A program made the translations under genes and the position numbers. From the NCBI RefSeq assembly GCF_026672545.1, contig NZ_JAPPRJ010000002.1, forward strand, positions 1 through 64,000: DNA of 64,000 nucleotides, written 5' to 3'. Positions 9,214 to 19,863 of the stretch are shown here, piece by piece (within the stretch, counting starts at the first letter, position 1; the number at the start of each line of letters is the position of its first letter). Below the pieces are notes generated by a model. It had not been told where the DNA came from. It did not search any database and saw only the letters and a program-made list of their open reading frames with translations. The DNA comes from Rhizobium sp. SL86 (GTDB taxonomy: Bacteria; Pseudomonadota; Alphaproteobacteria; Rhizobiales; Rhizobiaceae).

Positions 9214-9362
9214 GTTTGCTTTACAGCACTTTGCTGGTTGGGAAATTCATGAGGATCACTATCCGGTTTTGTTCCTGGTCGCAATCTCAACCGTGCGGAA
9301 CATCACCTTGTTCTTCAAGCGCTGAAGGGCAGGCCGGCTGTCGTAAAGGCGCCGAAGCGGCC

Positions 9363-10856
9363 TTACTTCGGCATATGGGGGCCTTCGTTTCTGTCCACGA
9401 CCAGGGGCTGGTCGGCATTGATCGTTCCGGACCAGCCGCCGCCCAATGCCTTGTTCAGCGAGATGAAATAGGTGGCGGTGTTAGCCGTGCTTTGGATGTA
9501 GCTTTCCTCGGCCGAATAAAGCGAGGTCTCTGCGTCCAAAACGTCGAGGAAATCAGAGGCGCCCGACTGGAAGAGGCTGCGCGACAGATCCGTTGCCTGC
9601 CGATAGCCGGCCACCGACTGCCGCAGCTTCTCCTGACGCAGCCGCGATTGGGTCATACCGATGATGGCGTTCTCGGTATCCTCCATCGCGGTCAGCACAG
9701 CGGACTGATAAGCGACAAAATACGTGTCGCGCGTCGCCTTCGCCTGATCGACGGCGGCCTTCAACTGCCCGCCCTGGAACAGCGGGATCGATACGCTCGG
9801 GCCGAGTGTCCAGCCGATGGTGGATTTGCGTGCCAGATCGGACACGCTGGACGCCGAGGTGGTGACATCGCCGGTGAGGCTGATCGACGGGTAGCGGGCA
9901 GCCTGCGCCACCCCGACCTTTGCCGTATAGGCCGCCAGTTCACGCTCCGCCGCCTTCACATCCGGCCGGTTGAGCAGGATCTCGGCCGGAATGCTTGCGG
10001 GCATTGTCCGCTTCGGCACGGGGATCGGCGCCGGCTTCTTTAGCCGCGCTTCCACCGCATCCGGCGTCTGGCCGATGAGAATGCCAAGCCGGTGCACCGC
10101 CTGCGCATAGGAAATGCGATAGGAGGGAATGTCGGCTTCGGTCGAGGCGGCAGTGGCGGCGGCCTTGGCAACGTCCACGCCCGTCGCCTCACCGGCCTCG
10201 AACTGCCGTCTGGTCAGCGCCAAGACCTGCAACTGCGACGTCGCCGAACGTTCCGCCAGACTGACCAGCGCCTGATATTCGCGCGCCTCGACATAATAGG
10301 AGGCGACGTCTCCAACGAGGGTGACAAGCGTCTGCCGCAGCGTCTCTTCCTCGGCTTCTTCACTGGCACGCGCGGCTTCCAGCGACCGCCGGTTGCCACC
10401 AAACAGGTCGATCTCCCAGCTGGCATCGAAGCCGGCCTTGTATTGCGTGTTATAGGCCGCATCGCCATCGCTGACACTGCGGCTGCGCGTGGCGCTGTCG
10501 GACTGGCTGAGGCTCGGCAGCAGGGCGCCTTCGGCGTTGCGTGTGGTGGCGCGCGCCAGCCGCAGATTCGCCTTGGCCGTGGCGACATCGAGGTTGCCCT
10601 TCACCGCCTCCTCGACCAGATCGTTCAGCAACGGGTCGCCAAGCCCCTTCCACCAGCCGGCAAGCTGCGTCGGCTTCAGCGGCTCCTTGCCCTTAGATGC
10701 GGTCCAGTTCTTCAAGAAGGCAAGATCCGGTTTCGTGTAATCCGGCCCGACGACACAGCCGGCGAGCATGGACGTGGCAAGCAGCACGGCCAGTTGGGCG
10801 GTTCGCACAGTCATGCGGCGGCCGGAATGTCTGAGGTCAGCATCGATCATCGTCAT
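9363..10856 (-). CDS. Outer membrane efflux lipoprotein (NodT/OprM type) of RND pump
   Basis: This is the outer-membrane channel subunit of the tripartite efflux pump encoded directly upstream. The 497 residues start with a lipoprotein signal (LLATSMLAGC, cysteine near residue 34), followed by the duplicated outer-membrane-efflux domain with long helices (for example GNLDVATAKANLRLARATTR and TYFVAYQSAVLTAMEDTENA). It begins 10 bases after the pump stop, so it is in one operon with the pump and fusion protein. Substrate specificity cannot be told from sequence. Confidence 0.93.
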   Translation of the reverse strand: MTMIDADLRHSGRRMTVRTAQLAVLLATSMLAGCVVGPDYTKPDLAFLKNWTASKGKEPLKPTQLAGWWKGLGDPLLNDLVEEAVKGNLDVATAKANLRLARATTRNAEGALLPSLSQSDSATRSRSVSDGDAAYNTQYKAGFDASWEIDLFGGNRRSLEAARASEEAEEETLRQTLVTLVGDVASYYVEAREYQALVSLAERSATSQLQVLALTRRQFEAGEATGVDVAKAAATAASTEADIPSYRISYAQAVHRLGILIGQTPDAVEARLKKPAPIPVPKRTMPASIPAEILLNRPDVKAAERELAAYTAKVGVAQAARYPSISLTGDVTTSASSVSDLARKSTIGWTLGPSVSIPLFQGGQLKAAVDQAKATRDTYFVAYQSAVLTAMEDTENAIIGMTQSRLRQEKLRQSVAGYRQATDLSRSLFQSGASDFLDVLDAETSLYSAEESYIQSTANTATYFISLNKALGGGWSGTINADQPLVVDRNEGPHMPK

Positions 10857-10865
10857 GGCAGGCTT

Positions 10866-13800
10866 TCAATGGCTGGGTGCGGAAGGGGTGTCGGCAGCAG
10901 GCGTACTGCCCGCTGTCTCCTCGTCTTCGATTGGCCCGACATGCCCTTTGAAGACCTGGCGTACGGCGACGAACAGGAGCGGGATCAGGAAAAGCCCGAG
11001 CACGGTCGCAGAGATCATGCCGCCCATCACGCCGATACCGATGGAATTCTGGCTGCCTGAACCGGCCCCGTTGGCCGTGGCAAGCGGCAGAACACCAAGG
11101 ATGAAGGCAAGCGAGGTCATCAGGATCGGTCGCAGGCGCTGGCGCGACGCCTCCAGCGTAGCCTGGATGATGTCCAACCCGCGCCGCTGCTGCTCGATGG
11201 CGAATTCGACGATCAGGATCGCGTTCTTTGCCGCAAGGCCGATTGTGGTCAGCAGACCGACCTTAAAATAAACGTCGTTGGATTGACCAAAAAGCTTCGC
11301 TGCCAGCAGCGCACCCAAAACCCCGATCGGCACCGAGAGCATGACGGCGAACGGGATCGACCAGCTTTCGTAAAGGGCCGCAAGCGCCAGGAAGACGACC
11401 AGAATGGAGATCGCATAAAGCTGCATCGCCTGGCTGCCCGACAGCCGCTCCTGCGCCGAAAGTCCCGTCCATTCGTGCGAGAAGCCTTTGGGCAGCTTGG
11501 TGACCAGCGCGTCGATCTCGTTCATCGCGTCGCCGGAGGAGACACCGGGCGCGGCAGAGCCCTGGATTTCCACGGCCGATGAGCCGTTGTAACGCTCCAG
11601 GCGCGGCGAGCCGAAAGTCCATTGTCCATCGGCGAAGGCTGCGAAGGGCACCATCTCGCCGTCGGAATTTTTCACGTACCAGCGCTTCAGATCTTCCGGC
11701 TGCATACGGGAATCCACGTCGCCTTGCACATAGACCTTCTTGACGCGACCACGGTCGATGAAATCGTTGACGTAGTCGCTGCCCCAGGCCGTGGCGAGCG
11801 TGGTATCGATGTCGGACAGGTCGAGATTGAAGGCGCTTGCCTTGTCCTGATCGATCTTGATCGAATATTGCGGCGTGTCATCCTGGCCGTTCGGCCGGGT
11901 GCCGACAAGCTTATCGCTTTTTGAGGCCATGCCGAGCAGCTGGTTTCGCGCATCGATCAGCTTCTGATGACCGGCGCCGGTGACGTCCTTCAGATAGAAG
12001 TCGAAGCCTGCATTGTTGCCGAAGCCTGGAATGGCAGGCGGCGCCAGCGCAAAGACATTGGCATCGTTGATCCTCGCAAAAGCGACGCGGGCACGCTGCG
12101 CAATCGCCTGGGCTTTCGCCTGCGGCGTCTTGCGCTCGGCAAAATCCTTGAGCTTGATGAAGGCGATGCCGACATTCTGCCCCTGCCCGCCGAAACCGAA
12201 ACCGACGACGCCCATCACCCCGGCGACATAGTCTTTCTCATCGTTGAGATAATGGTCCGTCACCTGCTGCAGCACCTTCAGGGTGCGGTCGGCGGTCGCG
12301 CCGACCGGAAGCTGGACGCTGGTGATCAACGTGCCCTGATCCTCTTCCGGCAGGAAGGAGCTGGGCAGACGGTTGAACAGGAACGCCACGCCGCCGACGA
12401 TCAGGACAAAGAGCGCCAGGAACACGAAACGCCGCCGGAGGATGCCGCCAACCCCCGTTTGATAGGCGCGCGTGCTGCGATCGAAGGCGCGGTTGAACAG
12501 GCCGAAAATACCCTTGCTCTTGGCATCATGGCTAGGCCTCTTCAAGATCGTGGCACAGAGCGCCGGCGTCAGGACGAGGGCGACCAGCACCGACAGCAGC
12601 ATGGCCGACACGATGGTAACGGAGAACTGCCGGTAGATGACACCGACGGAGCCGGAGAAAAACGCCATCGGAATGAAGACCGCCGACAGCACCGTCGCAA
12701 TGCCGACCAGCGCCCCGGTGATCTCCCCCATAGACTTGATCGTCGCCTGACGGGGCGAAAGCCCGTCCTCCTCCATCACGCGCTCGACATTCTCCACCAC
12801 GACGATCGCATCGTCGACCAAGAGGCCGATCGCCAGCACCATGCCGAACATGGTGAGCGTGTTGATTGAATACCCCAGTGCGGAAAGAACGCCAAAGGTG
12901 CCGAGCAGCACCACCGGCACGGCAAGCGTCGGGATCAGCGTCGCCCTGAGGTTCTGCAGGAAGACGAACATGACCACAAAGACGAGAACGATCGCCTCGA
13001 ACAAGGTCTTGACGACTTCCTCGATCGACAGTTCCACGAAGGGCGTGGTGTCATAGGGGTAGACGACCTCCACATTCGGCGGCAGCGTGTCCTTCAAGCT
13101 GTCGATGGTGGCGCGCACCGCCTCTGCCGTATCGATCGCGTTGGCACCGGAGGCCAGATTGATGGCGAGACCAGCCGTCGGTTTGCCATTGTAGATGCTC
13201 GACGTGTTGTAGCTTTCCGCGCCCAGCTCGACAGTCGCCACGTCGTTCAACCGCACCAGCGAGCCGTCGCTGTTGCTCTTCAGGATGATGTTCTCGAACT
13301 GCTCGGGCGTCTGCAGGCGGCTCTTGGCGGTCACCGTCGCATTGAGTTGCTGGCCCTTGCGCTGCGGCAGCGCACCGAGTTGGCCAGCCGCGACCTGCGT
13401 GTTCTGCGCTTCGACGGCAGCCGTGACATTGCTGATCATCAGATCATATTTTTGCAGCTTGTCCGGATCGACCCAGATCCGCATGGCATAACCGGAACCG
13501 AACAGCTGCGTGTCGCCAACGCCTGCAACGCGTTTGATCGTATCGTTCAGCGTACTGTTGACGTAGTCGGCGAGGTCGGTCGTGGTCAGTTTGCCGTCGG
13601 TGGAGACGAAGCCAATGACCATCATGAAGTTGGAGCTGGACTTGCTGACCGTGAGGCCGGTGTTCTGCACGCTCTGAGGCAGCTGCGATTCCACCAGCTG
13701 CAGCTTGTTCTGCACCTGCATCTGGGCCACGTCCGGATCGGCCGCATTGGTGAAGGTCAACGAGATCGAGGTCTGCCCATTCGACTGGGAGGTCGAGGTC

Positions 13801-14033
13801 ATGTAGTCGAGATTGTCGATCCCGGTCATGCCCTGCTCGATGATCTTGGTCACCGAGTTTTCAACGGTCTGGGCATCCGCGCCGGAATAGGTGCCGGAAA
13901 TACGTACCGTGGTGGGCGCGATCTGCGGATATTGAGAGACAGACAGCGTGCTGATCGACAGCAGGCCGGCCAGCATGATCACGATGGCGATGACCCAGGC
14001 AAAGATGGGCCTTGCGATGAAGAAACGGGACAA
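10866..14033 (-). CDS. RND efflux pump inner membrane protein (AcrB/HAE1 family)
   Basis: This proton-driven multidrug exporter of 1055 residues is full length for HAE1 pumps. It starts [17 protein letters not shown], carries the TM4 proton-relay aspartates ([15 protein letters not shown] near residues 400-415) and has the two large periplasmic loops and twelve membrane helices. The conserved start is a TTG at 14033 with a GAGGTG ribosome site; no in-frame ATG fits the family N-terminus better. It lies 8 bases after the fusion protein and 10 before the outer membrane lipoprotein. Confidence 0.95.
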   Translation of the reverse strand: MSRFFIARPIFAWVIAIVIMLAGLLSISTLSVSQYPQIAPTTVRISGTYSGADAQTVENSVTKIIEQGMTGIDNLDYMTSTSQSNGQTSISLTFTNAADPDVAQMQVQNKLQLVESQLPQSVQNTGLTVSKSSSNFMMVIGFVSTDGKLTTTDLADYVNSTLNDTIKRVAGVGDTQLFGSGYAMRIWVDPDKLQKYDLMISNVTAAVEAQNTQVAAGQLGALPQRKGQQLNATVTAKSRLQTPEQFENIILKSNSDGSLVRLNDVATVELGAESYNTSSIYNGKPTAGLAINLASGANAIDTAEAVRATIDSLKDTLPPNVEVVYPYDTTPFVELSIEEVVKTLFEAIVLVFVVMFVFLQNLRATLIPTLAVPVVLLGTFGVLSALGYSINTLTMFGMVLAIGLLVDDAIVVVENVERVMEEDGLSPRQATIKSMGEITGALVGIATVLSAVFIPMAFFSGSVGVIYRQFSVTIVSAMLLSVLVALVLTPALCATILKRPSHDAKSKGIFGLFNRAFDRSTRAYQTGVGGILRRRFVFLALFVLIVGGVAFLFNRLPSSFLPEEDQGTLITSVQLPVGATADRTLKVLQQVTDHYLNDEKDYVAGVMGVVGFGFGGQGQNVGIAFIKLKDFAERKTPQAKAQAIAQRARVAFARINDANVFALAPPAIPGFGNNAGFDFYLKDVTGAGHQKLIDARNQLLGMASKSDKLVGTRPNGQDDTPQYSIKIDQDKASAFNLDLSDIDTTLATAWGSDYVNDFIDRGRVKKVYVQGDVDSRMQPEDLKRWYVKNSDGEMVPFAAFADGQWTFGSPRLERYNGSSAVEIQGSAAPGVSSGDAMNEIDALVTKLPKGFSHEWTGLSAQERLSGSQAMQLYAISILVVFLALAALYESWSIPFAVMLSVPIGVLGALLAAKLFGQSNDVYFKVGLLTTIGLAAKNAILIVEFAIEQQRRGLDIIQATLEASRQRLRPILMTSLAFILGVLPLATANGAGSGSQNSIGIGVMGGMISATVLGLFLIPLLFVAVRQVFKGHVGPIEDEETAGSTPAADTPSAPSH

Positions 14034-14041
14034 GGATCACC

Positions 14042-15298
14042 TCAATTGAAGGAATGCGTGGGGGCGCCGGCATCCCCGGCGGGTACGGCAAGCGCCATCT
14101 GTTTGATGTCGCCGGTTGCCTCGTCGATCTCGACCTCGCCCGCCGTCACCGTCTGACCGTCGCGAATGCGCTGAATGCCTTCAACGACGACACGGTCCCC
14201 GTCGGCGACACCACCGGCCACCAGCCAGTTATTGCCTACGCTGCGGCGCACCGTCAGCTCGCGCTGATGCACCGTTCCATCCGCATCGACGAAGAAGGCA
14301 ACCGCCACACCCTTCAGATTTCGGGTCACGGCACGCTGCGGCACAAGGAAACTGTTCGGGGCGACGCCCTCCTCAATGGTGGCGCGGACATACATGCCCG
14401 GCAGCAGAAGACGGTCGGGGTTCGGGAAGGTGGCGCGCGCCGTCACCGTGCCGACGGTCGCAGCGACCGAGGCTTCGGCGAACTGGAAGGTTCCGGCCTG
14501 CTCGTAGCGCGAGCCGTCCTCCAGCCGAAGCGCGACGGAGACATTGGTGCCGGAGGACCGGATCTGGCCGCTGGCAATGGCGCGGCGCAGTTCCAGCAGA
14601 TCGGTGCTCGACTGCGTGACATCGACATTGATCGGATCAAGCTGGTTGATCGTGGCCAGCGCCGTTGTCTGCGCTTCGGTCACAAGCGCGCCGACCGTCA
14701 CGGAGGAGGCATCGATACGTCCGGAAATCGGCGCGCGGATCTTGGTGTAATCGAGATTGATGCGGGCGGAATCGACGGCGGCCTTTTCGGCGGCAACTTC
14801 GGCCTGGGCCTGCGCCAGCGTGGAGGCCGCATCGTCGAGATCCTGCTTGCTGACCGCCTCCTGCGAGGTCAGGCTGCGATAGCGGTCAACCTTGGCCTGG
14901 GCGCTCGGCACTGCGGCCTCCGCCTTTTTCAGGGCCGCAACGGCGCTGTCATAGGCCGCCTGATAGGCCGCCGGATCGATCTCGTAGAGAACGTCACCCG
15001 CCACAACCTCGCTGCCCTCCTTGAAATTGCGGGCACGGATGATGCCGGTGACCTGCGGACGGACTTCCGCTACCAGCGAGGCGGCGGTGCGCCCGGGCAC
15101 ATCCGCCGTCAGCACCACAGATTGCGGATGCAGCGTCACGACGCTGACCTGGGCGCGGACATTGGCCGTGGGTGGACCACCCTGCTGAGCACTGTCGCTG
15201 CAGCCGGCGAGGCCGATCATCGACAGGACGGCAAGAGCCGCAGGCAGGTACACCAAACGCTTGGGAAAGGCGCGACGGGAAGACAGGCGGAGTGACAT
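14042..15298 (-). CDS. RND efflux periplasmic adaptor (membrane fusion protein, AcrA type)
   Basis: This periplasmic adaptor links the RND pump to the outer membrane channel. The predicted 418 residues contain a lipoprotein-type signal (SMIGLAGC, cysteine near residue 32). The lipoyl half-motifs follow (GIIRARNFKEGSEVVAGDVL and later YTKIRAPISGRIDASS), flanking a helical hairpin, then beta-barrel and membrane-proximal domains (VPQRAVTRNLKG). ATG 15298 gives the lipoprotein signal at the expected distance. The frame is open upstream to 15514, but that would bury the signal peptide, so it is not used. It diverges from the response regulator at 15602. Confidence 0.93.
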   Translation of the reverse strand: MSLRLSSRRAFPKRLVYLPAALAVLSMIGLAGCSDSAQQGGPPTANVRAQVSVVTLHPQSVVLTADVPGRTAASLVAEVRPQVTGIIRARNFKEGSEVVAGDVLYEIDPAAYQAAYDSAVAALKKAEAAVPSAQAKVDRYRSLTSQEAVSKQDLDDAASTLAQAQAEVAAEKAAVDSARINLDYTKIRAPISGRIDASSVTVGALVTEAQTTALATINQLDPINVDVTQSSTDLLELRRAIASGQIRSSGTNVSVALRLEDGSRYEQAGTFQFAEASVAATVGTVTARATFPNPDRLLLPGMYVRATIEEGVAPNSFLVPQRAVTRNLKGVAVAFFVDADGTVHQRELTVRRSVGNNWLVAGGVADGDRVVVEGIQRIRDGQTVTAGEVEIDEATGDIKQMALAVPAGDAGAPTHSFN

Positions 15299-15494
15299 CG
15301 ACACGGGGACCGTTCCAACGGAAAAGAATGCGCCGACGGGAGGAAGAGGATCGTTCCCGTCCAGCACCAGAAAGCGAAGGGTCGGCGCCACCACCGTGGC
15401 ATGCCGCCCCCAGCCGGTTACTGGCCCTGTCTTACATGGCTCTCGTTTCCGAGTTTGGGCTGCTTGTGTCTCAACGTGTCTCGGGTCAGGATTT

Positions 15495-15541
15495 TTGTAA
15501 CTGAATGTTTCCACGAACCGGCGAGAAACATTGGGTTACAA
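15495..15541. promoter_or_regulatory. Nested inverted repeats between efflux operon and two-component genes
   Basis: The sequence is TTGTAAC, 3 bases, ATGTTTC, 13 bases, GAAACAT, 3 bases, GTTACAA. Both 7-bp arms are perfect and share one centre at 15518. It lies in the divergent region 15299-15601, so it could be an operator for either operon, for example for the adjacent OmpR-type regulator. The rest of this region shows no gene. Confidence 0.6.
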
Positions 15542-15601
15542 TTTTTCTGAACGTCCCTTCCGCCAATCGGCTAGGCAGAGGCGGAGAGGAAGGGAAATCC
15601 C

Positions 15602-16327
15602 ATGAATAGCAGCGGCCACATCCTGATCGTTGATGACGACCGTGAAATCCGCTCTTTGCTGTCGCGCTATCTGGGCGAGCAGGGCATGCGCGTCACCGTG
15701 GCGGCCGACCGCAAGGAATGTGAGGCGATGGTCGCCGCCAGCAAGCCGGACCTTGTGGTTCTCGACGTGATGTTGCCGGATGGATCGGGCCTCGACATCT
15801 GCCGCATGCTGCGGGAACGGCACCCGTCGCTTGCCATCATCCTGCTGACCGCCCTCAAGGAGGACGTCGACCGCATCATCGGGCTGGAGATCGGTGCAGA
15901 CGACTACCTCGGCAAACCTTTCAACCCCCGCGAGCTCCTGGCCCGCATCAAGGCCATTCTGCGGCGCATGACACATGCGCCGGAAAGCCCGGCGGCCGCA
16001 CGTCATTATTTCTTCGAGGGCTTCGAGGCGAACCCCGCCCTGCGGCTCGTGCGCCACGAAAGTGGTGGACACCTGGACCTGACGGGCGCCGAATTCGACC
16101 TCCTGCAGGTCTTCCTCGAACGCCCGGGACGCCTTTTGTCGCGTGACCAGTTGCTGGACCTGACGCAGGGCCGCAACCGCGACCCAATGGATCGGTCGAT
16201 CGACGTTCTGATGAGCCGGCTGCGTCGAAAGCTCAACGAGCATACAGAAACGATGATCTTCAAGACCGTGCGCAACGGAGGCTATCAGCTGACCGTGACG
16301 GTCCGAACCCTTGCGACCGGACGATGA
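15602..16327 (+). CDS. OmpR-family response regulator
   Basis: This DNA-binding response regulator has 241 residues. The receiver domain carries the acidic pair at residues 11-13 (IVDDD), the phosphoacceptor Asp55 (LVVLDVMLP) and the conserved Lys of GKPFNPREL near 107. The C-terminal winged helix includes LTGAEFDLLQVF and DRSIDVLMSRLRRKL. ATG 15602 has a strong GGAAGGGA site. Its stop overlaps the kinase start as ATGA. It diverges from the RND operon, so it probably controls that pump; this is inferred from position only. Confidence 0.94.
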   Translation: MNSSGHILIVDDDREIRSLLSRYLGEQGMRVTVAADRKECEAMVAASKPDLVVLDVMLPDGSGLDICRMLRERHPSLAIILLTALKEDVDRIIGLEIGADDYLGKPFNPRELLARIKAILRRMTHAPESPAAARHYFFEGFEANPALRLVRHESGGHLDLTGAEFDLLQVFLERPGRLLSRDQLLDLTQGRNRDPMDRSIDVLMSRLRRKLNEHTETMIFKTVRNGGYQLTVTVRTLATGR

Positions 16328-17595
16328 AATCGCTCTACCACCGCATTGCCGTCCTTCTCGTCCTGTCCATCGTCTCGGTGGTCGGTCTTGCCACCTTTGT
16401 CGCGAGCCGGGTGCTGGAACCGCCCGACGCTGCGGAAATTCTGGTCCCTCTTGCGTCGCAGATGCGTCTCACGCTGACCTTGATCGACCTTGACCCGCAA
16501 AAGGCGTTTGATGCGGGAGTTCAACTGGTTGACCAGCCGCCAGCCGGCGAACTTCATGAACGTTTGACAGAGGGCCTGAAGAAATTGCTGGCGGCAGAGG
16601 GCATCCATCTGCCGGCGGAGGTCATCAAGACGGAGAATGTTCCACCTTTGATGGCCCTGCTTCGCACTCCGAAGGGTAATTGGGCAGTCTTCAGCATTCC
16701 TCATCGGACACCACCCTCCGACTGGCTTATCGTACTCGGCGGATGGATGCTCCTCATCGTCCTGGGGAGCCTTGCGATCTCCTTCCTTGTGGCGTCCAAG
16801 ATAACCCGGCCGCTTGAGATCCTCGAGGGCGCAACGGAACGAATTGGGAAAGATGGCCTTTTGCCACCGATTCCGGAAGATGGGAGCAGGGAGGTGCGCA
16901 CGACTGCGCGCGCACTGAACCGCCTAAGCGAACGTCTGCGGCTCGCTCTGGAAAGCCGGATGCGGCTCGTCGCGGCAGCCGGTCATGACCTCAGGACACC
17001 GTTGACGCGCATGCGGTTGCGCGCTGAATTTGTGGCCGATCCTGAAGAAAGGACGAAGTGGCTGTCCGATCTGGAGGAACTTGACCTCATTGCAGACAGC
17101 GCCATCGGGCTCGTGCGCGAAGAAACATCCGATCGCGGACCAGAGCACATCCGGCTTGATATGATCGTGGCCCTGGTTCAGGAGGAACTGGATAAATTCG
17201 GATTCAAGGCAGATTTCGCGCGTACGACGCCGGCAACCGTCATCGGCCAGCCCCTGGCATTAAAGCGGGCCCTCCGCAATCTGGCCATGAATGCGGCAAT
17301 CCATGGCGGTGGCGGGACACTTTTCGTTGATGTAACGCCAACCCATGCGATTTTGACAATCGAAGACAATGGTCCAGGCATCCCGGATCATCTGATTTCG
17401 CAGGCGTTCGAACCATTTTTTCGCGTTGATCCCTCTCGCCGCAAGACCGCCCCGGGGGCCGGCCTTGGCCTTGCGATTGCCAAGGAGATTATCAATCGGT
17501 TCGATGGGGAAATATCGATCGCCAATCGTCCAACAGGCGGACTTCAGCAGATTATCCGCTTTCCACTCGCATCACCATCCGACGAACAGATGTAA
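16324..17595 (+). CDS. Membrane sensor histidine kinase (EnvZ type)
   Basis: This 423-residue kinase is partner of the upstream OmpR-type regulator. It has a membrane helix at 8-28, a periplasmic sensor of about 100 residues, a second helix at 133-157 and HAMP (about 158-208). The dimerisation box GHDLRTPLTRM carries phosphoacceptor His221, and the HATPase domain has the N box LRNLAMNAAIHGG, G1 EDNGPGIPD and G2 GAGLGLAIAK. The ATGA overlap at 16324 couples it to the regulator. The sensed signal is not evident. Confidence 0.94.
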   Translation: MKSLYHRIAVLLVLSIVSVVGLATFVASRVLEPPDAAEILVPLASQMRLTLTLIDLDPQKAFDAGVQLVDQPPAGELHERLTEGLKKLLAAEGIHLPAEVIKTENVPPLMALLRTPKGNWAVFSIPHRTPPSDWLIVLGGWMLLIVLGSLAISFLVASKITRPLEILEGATERIGKDGLLPPIPEDGSREVRTTARALNRLSERLRLALESRMRLVAAAGHDLRTPLTRMRLRAEFVADPEERTKWLSDLEELDLIADSAIGLVREETSDRGPEHIRLDMIVALVQEELDKFGFKADFARTTPATVIGQPLALKRALRNLAMNAAIHGGGGTLFVDVTPTHAILTIEDNGPGIPDHLISQAFEPFFRVDPSRRKTAPGAGLGLAIAKEIINRFDGEISIANRPTGGLQQIIRFPLASPSDEQM

Positions 17596-17753
17596 CTTTA
17601 ACTCATCATCCGGAGCAGGTTTCACGGCCTCCACCGGAAAGCAGCGCTAACCGAAATTCCTGTTCGGCTTTCGTCCTGGAGGCCGGACTGTGGTCGCGGT
17701 GCGGTCGTTTCGTCACCGCTATTCTGTTCCCGGCATCGGACCGTTGAGCCAAG

Positions 17754-17784
17754 GGAAAGGCCCGATTTCTCGTCGGGCCTTTCC
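17754..17784. terminator. Bidirectional terminator between kinase and amine oxidase genes
   Basis: A perfect 12-bp stem (GGAAAGGCCCGA with TCGGGCCTTTCC) and a 7-base loop lie between two convergent genes, followed on the plus strand by GTTTCTCTTTC. The A-rich left arm serves the minus strand. The remaining bases of 17596-17802 show no gene. Confidence 0.75.
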
Positions 17785-17802
17785 GTTTCTCTTTCCGGTG
17801 TT

Positions 17803-19797
17803 TCAGTGGCAGCAACCGCTCTTGGGCTCGTCTTTCGCGCTACAGCAATCCGCCGTGCGATTGTCCCTGCTGTGGCTGTTCCTCTCGGCCGGCAGATCCA
17901 TCGCGATATTGGCGTCGAAGAAGCCGTTGGGCTTCAGGGTAAAGCCTGCATATTCGACCGGCATGATCGGAAAATCCTCCGGTTTGCAGACATGGGTATG
18001 GCCGAAGGAATGCCAGAGAACCAGGTCGGCATTCTCGATATTGCGGTTCTGGGCAACGTATTTCGGCAGGCCTTCGCCACCGGCATTGACGTTCGGGTAG
18101 TCGCCAGACGCATATTTCTCTGCCGGATCGAAAGCCGTTACCCAGATGTGCTTCTTTGCGAAGCCGCCGCGCTGGGCGACCGTCGAGCCGTCCTGTGCCA
18201 ACATCAGCGGGCTCGGCATCACCACCATCTTGTAACCCGGCGCCTTGCCGACGCTGTTTTGCACATTCGGGTTCTGCACCTTCCAGTAACGACCGGTTTC
18301 GCCATTGGCGGTGGAGGGCGAATCAAGCTCACGCTTCAGCACTCTGGTCTTGGTGTCGAAGACATTGCCATAAGGGTTGTCGTCTCCCCAGGGGCGGGGC
18401 ACGAATTCATGCTCGGTCACGGTATTGCCGCCGCCGTCGACATCCATATGCAGGCGGGCATTGAAGAAATGCTGGTGTGTCGGGCCGCCGAGATCGTCGT
18501 CTACCATGCCGCCCCAGGCATAGGTTTCGCCGGGGGCGACCGCGGCGGTCTGGATGATGCCGGTGAGCTTGGCCTCCAGCTGGATCGTGCCGTCCTGGTA
18601 GAGATACCAGTAAAAGCCGTAGTCGTAGTTGCCGACCGTAGCAAAGAAGGAAATGACGAGGCGGCGCGAGCGGCGGACCTCGAAGATGCCGTTGCGGAAT
18701 TCGTAATGCTTCCAGAGGATGCCGTAATCCTCCTCATGCATGCAGATGGCATTCTTCATCACCATCGGCTGGCCGAAATCATCCGCCGAGGGCACGTCGA
18801 AATAATGGATGTGGCCCAGGCAGTCGCAACCCAGTTCCAGGCAGTTGGCGAGACGGCCGAGGCCATATTCGCCAGCGTCGAAGGCGCTCTTCCAGAAGTG
18901 GTTGGAGGTCGGATCGGCATAGGGCACGACCATTTCCGTCACCGATGCACGGAAGACGATCGGACGCGTTTTGCCGCCGTCCTTGATGCCGAGTTCGTGC
19001 AGCACCAGGCCCTCGCGCGGGGTGAACCCGACGCGGAAAGACCAGTTCTGCCAGTCGACCTTCCAGCCATCGACGGTAAAGCTCGGCCCTTCCGGCTGGA
19101 CGATATCGAGCGGCTTCAGGCCTTGGCGGGTTTCCGGAAAGGCTTCCTGGCCGTAATTGCGCTTCTTCTTGCGGACCGGGATGATCTTCTCGTCGTCGAC
19201 GAGATCGACGACCTTGTTCTTCACGAGGTCAACAACAGCCACCACCCCTTCGATCGGGTGGGAATAACCGTTATCCCTGATGTCCTCTCGCCAGTAGGAG
19301 ACGGCGCGCACAATGCGCTGGCCTTTTTCGAATTCCAGGCCGAAATAACCGGATGAAAAGGGATCGATCTGGACGAGCGGAATGTCCTCGTCGGTGATGC
19401 CGCGCTTTTTCACGGCTGCAACCCAGCGCGGATCGGATTTCACCGTCGCCTCGACGGTTTCGAATTCGCAGAGCATGACCGGCGGCTGACCATAGGGCAG
19501 TGCGTCATGGGCGAGACGCTTATGCTCGATGACGTGTTTGGCGGTAAGATCGACGATGCTTTCATGGGTCTCGCCGGTGGTGATATCGAGCGAGAGAATG
19601 AAAGCGAGACGCGGCAGGGGGGTGCCCTTGCGGAAATCCGCCATGTCGGTCTTGGTCGGCTCTTCCAGCCGGATGATCGGGAAACGGATGGTTTCGGAAA
19701 GCGCCGTCTCGTCTTTGAGGATGGCAACGGCTTCCGCGATCTCGGAGAGGCTCAAGGGATCGAGCGGGTGGAGGATGGTGTCGACGACGGCGTCCAT
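17803..19797 (-). CDS. Copper-containing primary amine oxidase
   Basis: This enzyme oxidises primary amines to aldehydes, releasing ammonia and hydrogen peroxide, using copper and a self-derived topaquinone. The 664 residues contain the topaquinone site (VGNYDYGF, Tyr near 391) and the catalytic-base region AFDAGEYGLG (Asp near 307). The copper His-X-His is in THQHFFNARL, and the third His lies near the C-terminal GHTHVCKPEDFPIMP. ATG 19797 is preferred over the in-frame TTG at 19815 because AAAGGA lies seven bases before it. There is no signal peptide, so it is probably cytoplasmic. The last 15 residues form a Cys-rich tail (CCSAKDEPKSGCCH), unlike well-known family members. Confidence 0.95.
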   Translation of the reverse strand: MDAVVDTILHPLDPLSLSEIAEAVAILKDETALSETIRFPIIRLEEPTKTDMADFRKGTPLPRLAFILSLDITTGETHESIVDLTAKHVIEHKRLAHDALPYGQPPVMLCEFETVEATVKSDPRWVAAVKKRGITDEDIPLVQIDPFSSGYFGLEFEKGQRIVRAVSYWREDIRDNGYSHPIEGVVAVVDLVKNKVVDLVDDEKIIPVRKKKRNYGQEAFPETRQGLKPLDIVQPEGPSFTVDGWKVDWQNWSFRVGFTPREGLVLHELGIKDGGKTRPIVFRASVTEMVVPYADPTSNHFWKSAFDAGEYGLGRLANCLELGCDCLGHIHYFDVPSADDFGQPMVMKNAICMHEEDYGILWKHYEFRNGIFEVRRSRRLVISFFATVGNYDYGFYWYLYQDGTIQLEAKLTGIIQTAAVAPGETYAWGGMVDDDLGGPTHQHFFNARLHMDVDGGGNTVTEHEFVPRPWGDDNPYGNVFDTKTRVLKRELDSPSTANGETGRYWKVQNPNVQNSVGKAPGYKMVVMPSPLMLAQDGSTVAQRGGFAKKHIWVTAFDPAEKYASGDYPNVNAGGEGLPKYVAQNRNIENADLVLWHSFGHTHVCKPEDFPIMPVEYAGFTLKPNGFFDANIAMDLPAERNSHSRDNRTADCCSAKDEPKSGCCH

Positions 19798-19863
19798 GGA
19801 ACAGTCCTTTGGCAATCGGGGGATATGAGGGTGGCACCGGAACTTGGCACCACCCGTGTCGTG

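Noticed and set aside
9214..9362. Possible iron box (TGA-N9-TCA or Fur-like) upstream of the first fecI
   Set aside because: No sequence matched the RirA, Irr or Fur patterns well enough.
17806..19356. Long plus-strand frame opposite the copper amine oxidase
   Set aside because: Shadow of the oxidase gene, with no recognisable domain.
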